Of a stretch of DNA of 12,041 bases, positions 8,461 through 12,041 are shown one piece after another. Location: contig JAIRXI010000027.1 of the NCBI GenBank assembly GCA_031268395.1, positions 1 through 12,041 on the forward strand, read 5' to 3'. How positions within the stretch are numbered: position 1 is the stretch's first letter; each line of letters opens with the position of its first letter. The notes beneath the pieces are model-generated. The model had not been told where the DNA came from. It worked only from the letters and a program-made list of their open reading frames with translations, and did no database searches. The position numbers were made by a program, and so were the translations under genes. This DNA comes from Tannerella sp. Lineage in GTDB: Bacteria > Bacteroidota > Bacteroidia > Bacteroidales > Tannerellaceae.

Positions 8461-10311
8461 ATGGAAAGATCCGTCCGCCTCTCTGATTTGGAAATGCTTC
8501 GGAAAGAAGCGGATGAATATGTGTCTGCCGGTGAAACGCCGCCGTTACCCCGCATCGGGATTTCCGCCAATAAGAAAGAGGGGCTGTCCTGCCTTGCCGA
8601 CCCGTACTGCCAGTCCGTACTGCTGGCCGGCGGGGCGCCGGTGATGATACCGGTGATGACGGACGTCGGGGCGCTGGCGGCGGTGGTGGACATGCTGGAC
8701 GGACTGATTCTTTCGGGCGGCGGCGACATGGACCCGTCGTTTCTTGCAGAGGCGCCGGCGCCCGAACTGGACGAGGTCAATGCCTTCCGCGATACGTTTG
8801 ATTTCCTGCTGCTGCATCTGGCATCCATCCGTCAGCTTCCGATACTGGGGATTTGTCGCGGGCATCAGGTCATCAACGTGGCTTTCGGCGGGACGATCTA
8901 TCAGGATATTCATACCCGGTTTTCCGCCACCGCCTTGCCACACAGCCAAACCGAACCGCGCCACTGCGCCACGCATACCGTCACCCTCGCAGACCTTCCT
9001 TCGATCTTGAAAGCCATCGTCCCGGGAAAAAACGAATGGGCGGTCAATTCGCTTCATCACCAGGCAGTGAAAGAGGTCGCCCCCGGATTCGTCGTTACCG
9101 CCACCGCCGCAGACGGCATAAACGAAGGCATCGAACGGCCCGAATATCCGCTGTTCGGCGTGCAGTGGCATCCGGAACAGATGGCCGCCAACGGCGATGA
9201 AGAGATGCTGCATCTCTTCCGGTACCATGTCCGGCAGGCTGCTGTTTTCGCCAAAGCCAAACGGCTGCACGATCGCATCCTGACAATGGATGCGCATACG
9301 GATGCGCCGATGGTCTATGCCGGCGCCTTTGACCTTGGCCTGCGGACCGGCGGCCTGTTCAACCCTCCTTTTACCGAAAGCAAGGTCAATCTGCCCCTGA
9401 TGGAACTGGGGCGGCTGGACGCGGCTTGCATGGTGGCCTACATCCCCCAGGGCGAACGCACGGACACGGCATACAGACAGGCATGGGACTATGCGCAGGA
9501 GCGTCTTTCGCAACTCGTCCGGCAGGAACAGCTTCATCCTTCCCGCGCCGGCATCGCCCGCACGCCGGACGAGTTGCTCCGCCTGAAACGGGAAAAGAAA
9601 AAAGCTATCTTTCTGGGCGTAGAAAACGGCTATGCCATCGGAAAAGACCTCCGTCGCCTGAAGACGCTGAAACAAGGCGGCGTCTCCTGCATGACGCTGT
9701 GCCACAACGGCGCAAACGACATCTGCGACTCGGCCGCCGGTCCGCCGGAATGGGGTGGACTGAGCCTCTTCGGACGGGAGGTTGTGCACGAGATGAACCG
9801 CCTGGGCCTCCTGATCGACGTTTCTCATGCGGCCGAAACCTCCTTTTACGATGTGCTGAATGAAAGCCGCGTGCCCGTGATTGCCTCCCATGCTTCCGTC
9901 CGCGCCCTCTGCAATCATCCGCGGAACCTGACGGACGACCAGATCAGGGCGCTTGCAGCCAAAGGAGGCGTTATGCATATCTGCCTTTACACCGGTTTTA
10001 TCCGGGAAAACAGCGGCAGTACGGGGTGTCCCGAAGCGACGCTGAGCGATGCCATCCGTCATATTGATTACGCCGTTCGGCTGGCGGGGATCGACCACGT
10101 CGGTATCGGTTCCGACTTCGACGGCGGCGGAGAATTAATCGGCTGTCGCGCAGCGAACGAGTTGATACAAATCACCGTCCGTCTGCTGGAGAAAGGCTAT
10201 TCGGACGGGGAGATACAAAAAATATGGGGCGGAAACCTGCTGCGTGTCATGCAGACCGTGCAGGAGGCCGCTCAAGTATCCGGTGATGCGTTGCACGGGT
10301 TAAAACAGTGA
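8461..10311 (+). CDS. PuuD-like gamma-glutamyl hydrolase fused to M19 (renal dipeptidase-like) dipeptidase
   Basis: This 616-residue protein joins two hydrolases. Residues ~30-260 form a class I glutamine-amidotransferase-like (peptidase C26/PuuD) domain: 'SGGGDMDPS' (85-93), nucleophile C132 in 'GICRGHQ', 'VNSLHHQAV' (195-203) and H237/E239 in 'QWHPEQ'. Such enzymes split gamma-glutamyl amide bonds. Residues ~270-600 form an M19 membrane-dipeptidase domain with the expected metal ligands: 'DAHTD' (H279, D281), 'GVENG' (E388), 'IDVSHA' (H457) and 'IASHAS' (H477); plus 'HPRNLTDD' (R488) and 'GIGSDFDG' (D552) for substrate. There is no signal peptide, so a cytosolic location is inferred. Start ATG is 11 bases after gyrB, suggesting cotranscription. 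A plausible but unproven role is removal of gamma-glutamyl groups and then cleavage of the released dipeptide (gamma-glutamyl peptides, glutathione-like or wall-derived). A paralogue follows directly. Confidence 0.9.
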   Translation: MERSVRLSDLEMLRKEADEYVSAGETPPLPRIGISANKKEGLSCLADPYCQSVLLAGGAPVMIPVMTDVGALAAVVDMLDGLILSGGGDMDPSFLAEAPAPELDEVNAFRDTFDFLLLHLASIRQLPILGICRGHQVINVAFGGTIYQDIHTRFSATALPHSQTEPRHCATHTVTLADLPSILKAIVPGKNEWAVNSLHHQAVKEVAPGFVVTATAADGINEGIERPEYPLFGVQWHPEQMAANGDEEMLHLFRYHVRQAAVFAKAKRLHDRILTMDAHTDAPMVYAGAFDLGLRTGGLFNPPFTESKVNLPLMELGRLDAACMVAYIPQGERTDTAYRQAWDYAQERLSQLVRQEQLHPSRAGIARTPDELLRLKREKKKAIFLGVENGYAIGKDLRRLKTLKQGGVSCMTLCHNGANDICDSAAGPPEWGGLSLFGREVVHEMNRLGLLIDVSHAAETSFYDVLNESRVPVIASHASVRALCNHPRNLTDDQIRALAAKGGVMHICLYTGFIRENSGSTGCPEATLSDAIRHIDYAVRLAGIDHVGIGSDFDGGGELIGCRAANELIQITVRLLEKGYSDGEIQKIWGGNLLRVMQTVQEAAQVSGDALHGLKQ

Positions 10312-10312
10312 G

Positions 10313-12041
10313 ATGCAGACAGAAAAAACGAATCCCATGTATTACAGACAGCCCCTTCCGGAGCAGAAGCCCCGGCGCTCCCGAGGCAGCTATGCTGACG
10401 CTTTCCGCGCAGGAGCATGGATCATACTTCCCGCCCTTTTATCCCGCGCAACGCATAAACGGCAACCGGTTTATCGCCTGAAGAAAACGGTGTTTTGCCT
10501 GCTCTGTGCGTGTTTCTTCCTTCCGTCCGGATATGCACGGACAACCGTTTCCGGCTTTCCCGATTTGAAAGCCTTCGGAGAAATCGCGGATTCAGGCGAA
10601 ATCGACCTGCACACCCGCCGTCCGCCGCTGATTGGCATTTCCGTTGCGCGTACCGGCAGCGGAGGCGCTCAACTGGGAGCGACCTATATCCAGGCGGTGC
10701 TGAAAGCAGGCGGGGCGCCCGTCCTGATTCCCGTTATGACGGATACGAACGCCCTGCTCCGGATCGTAAGCTGTCTGGACGGTTTGATCCTGAGCGGCGG
10801 AGGAGACGTGGACCCCCTCCGGTATGGCGAAGAGCCGCATCCGCATCTGGGCAGGGTCGACGGGCTGCGCGACACGTGCGAGTTCCGGCTGTTGAAGCTG
10901 GCCTCCGACCGCAACATTCCCACGCTGGGCATCTGCCGGGGCGAACAGGTAATGAATGTCTGCTTTGGCGGGACGCTTTATCAGGATATTGCGTCCCAGC
11001 GGGACGCAAACACGGGGGCGAAACACTGGCAAAGATTGCCGGCCGACAAGGTGTTCCATACGGTGTCGGTCATGCCCGGCTCCCAACTGGCCGCCATTGT
11101 CGGAGAAGGGACAAAGGCCGTCAATTCCCTTCATCATCAGTCCGTCAGGGATGTGGCGCCGGGGTTCCGCGTAACGGCTTACGGGCCGGACAGCATCGTG
11201 GAAGCCATCGAAGCCTGGCCTGTCCGCCCAATGCTGGGGGTACAGTGGCACCCGGAACAGCTGACGATGTCCGGCGACACCATCATGGAGAAAATCTTAC
11301 GCTTTCTGGTGACCAGGGCCGATACCTTCCGCCTGGCCAAAGAGATACACGACCGGATCCTTTCCATCGACGCGCATGTCGATCTGCCCCTGCGGTTCGA
11401 CCGTCCCGGTTTTGACCTTGCCGGCCGCGGGCCTGACCGGGTCAATCTTCCCAAAATGGAAGAGGGAAAACTCGACGGCATTTGTCTGGCCGTCTCCGCA
11501 ACAGGACAGGGAGCGTGCGACCCGATCCCGGCCTCGCCGGCCGAAGCCCTGCGGAACGTGACCGAAAGAATCGCACACATTCATGAACAGATCCGGCGGA
11601 ACAGCGATCTTTGCGAACTGGCCGTTACGCCCGACGATCTTGCCCGAATCGGGAAAGCGGGCAAAAAAGCCGTCTTTATCGGAATCGAAAACGGTTACGC
11701 CATCGGCAGGGATACGGCGCTGCTCGCCACGTTCAGGCAGATGGGCGTTACCTCTGTGGCGCTCTGCCATTCGCAGGACAACCGCCTTTGCGACACCTCT
11801 TCTTTCTCCCTGAGTCCCTTCGGCAGGGAGGCGGTACGGCAAATGAACCGTCTGGGAATGATAATCGACCTGTCTCATGCCCCGGACAGCACGTTTTGGG
11901 AGGTGCTGAAACAGACGGCCGCGCCGGTCATCTGTTCGCTTTCGTCCGCCAGGGCGCTGTGCGACCGCGAGGGCAACCTGACGGACGACCAGCTGCGCGC
12001 TCTGGCGCAAAACGGCGGCGTCATTCAGGTATGTCTGCTGA
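10313..12041 (+). CDS. Second PuuD-like/M19 fusion paralogue, exported form, dipeptidase site altered (partial, runs off the window)
   Basis: The frame has no stop from 10313 to the window end (576 codons seen). It is a diverged paralogue of the preceding gene. Counting from ATG 10313, the PuuD-like domain spans ~104-335, with 'SGGGDVDPL' (161-169), C208 in 'GICRGEQ', 'VNSLHHQSV' (270-278) and H313/E315 in 'QWHPEQ', all intact. The M19 domain starts at ~345 and keeps 'DAHVD' (H355, D357), 'GIENG' (E459) and 'DLSHA' (H522). However, the next ligand histidine is Leu (L543, 'ICSLSS', codon CTT at 11939-11941), and the substrate arginine is Gly (G554, 'DREGNLTDD'). The GATase site is thus likely active and the dipeptidase site doubtful. 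Residues 56-75 ('RLKKTVFCLLCACFFLPSGY') look like a signal peptide, so export is inferred. The start is uncertain: ATG 10313 (2 bases after the previous stop), ATG 10337 or GTG 10490. A CTG at 10478 would give an ideal signal peptide. Confidence 0.85.
   Translation, partial: MQTEKTNPMYYRQPLPEQKPRRSRGSYADAFRAGAWIILPALLSRATHKRQPVYRLKKTVFCLLCACFFLPSGYARTTVSGFPDLKAFGEIADSGEIDLHTRRPPLIGISVARTGSGGAQLGATYIQAVLKAGGAPVLIPVMTDTNALLRIVSCLDGLILSGGGDVDPLRYGEEPHPHLGRVDGLRDTCEFRLLKLASDRNIPTLGICRGEQVMNVCFGGTLYQDIASQRDANTGAKHWQRLPADKVFHTVSVMPGSQLAAIVGEGTKAVNSLHHQSVRDVAPGFRVTAYGPDSIVEAIEAWPVRPMLGVQWHPEQLTMSGDTIMEKILRFLVTRADTFRLAKEIHDRILSIDAHVDLPLRFDRPGFDLAGRGPDRVNLPKMEEGKLDGICLAVSATGQGACDPIPASPAEALRNVTERIAHIHEQIRRNSDLCELAVTPDDLARIGKAGKKAVFIGIENGYAIGRDTALLATFRQMGVTSVALCHSQDNRLCDTSSFSLSPFGREAVRQMNRLGMIIDLSHAPDSTFWEVLKQTAAPVICSLSSARALCDREGNLTDDQLRALAQNGGVIQVCLL

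Noticed and set aside
8545..10098. Minus-strand open frame of 517 codons antisense to the first fusion hydrolase
   Set aside because: The plus-strand protein has intact C26 and M19 catalytic motifs; the antisense product has none.
10495..11415. Plus-strand frame of 306 codons in another frame over the second fusion hydrolase
   Set aside because: The frame beginning at 10313 gives clear C26 and M19 motifs and stays open to the window edge; the 306-codon frame is arginine- and proline-rich with no motif.

Overview
This window looks like chromosomal DNA from a GC-rich member of the Bacteroidota, most likely the order Bacteroidales. The evidence is the two or three promoters of the Bacteroidota type (TTTG/TTTC about 19 bases before TAnnTTTG), the absence of strong Shine-Dalgarno sequences, the compact 652-residue GyrB, the gene neighbourhoods dxs-trkA-trkH and tRNA-Glu/rpsT/gyrB, and a surface-protein C-terminal domain at the left edge resembling type IX secretion sorting domains. 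A high-GC Tannerellaceae relative is a guess only.

Left to right: (1) positions 1-351 hold the end of a secreted or surface protein. (2) 345-540 is non-coding and dense in repeats: a 16-base tandem duplication across the stop codon, then four inverted repeats, two of them interleaved as in a pseudoknot. (3) 593-5389, minus strand, is an operon dxs > trkA > trkH: the first enzyme of the MEP isoprenoid pathway, then the regulatory and channel subunits of a Trk potassium uptake system. dxs and trkA overlap by ATGA, and trkA and trkH are 10 bases apart. (4) 5390-5817 is a 428-base gene-free stretch with the dxs promoter on the minus strand, a 23-base-period repeat array whose fourth unit is inverted, and a well-matched promoter with a leader hairpin on the plus strand. 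(5) 5818-6321 carries tRNA-Glu(UUC), rpsT (ribosomal protein S20) and tRNA-Glu(CUC). (6) 6491-8449 is gyrB with its own promoter. (7) Eleven bases after gyrB come two tandem paralogues, each a fusion of a PuuD-like class I glutamine-amidotransferase/gamma-glutamyl hydrolase domain to an M19 (renal dipeptidase-like) domain. The first is complete, has no visible signal peptide and keeps all expected catalytic residues. The second runs off the right edge, carries a signal-peptide-like segment, and has lost one M19 metal-ligand histidine (now Leu) and the substrate-binding arginine (now Gly).

Most of the window is housekeeping. The parts most worth attention are the diverging pair of fusion hydrolases, the 23-base array with an inverted unit, the interleaved inverted repeats near 420-475, and the two tRNA-Glu isoacceptors flanking rpsT.
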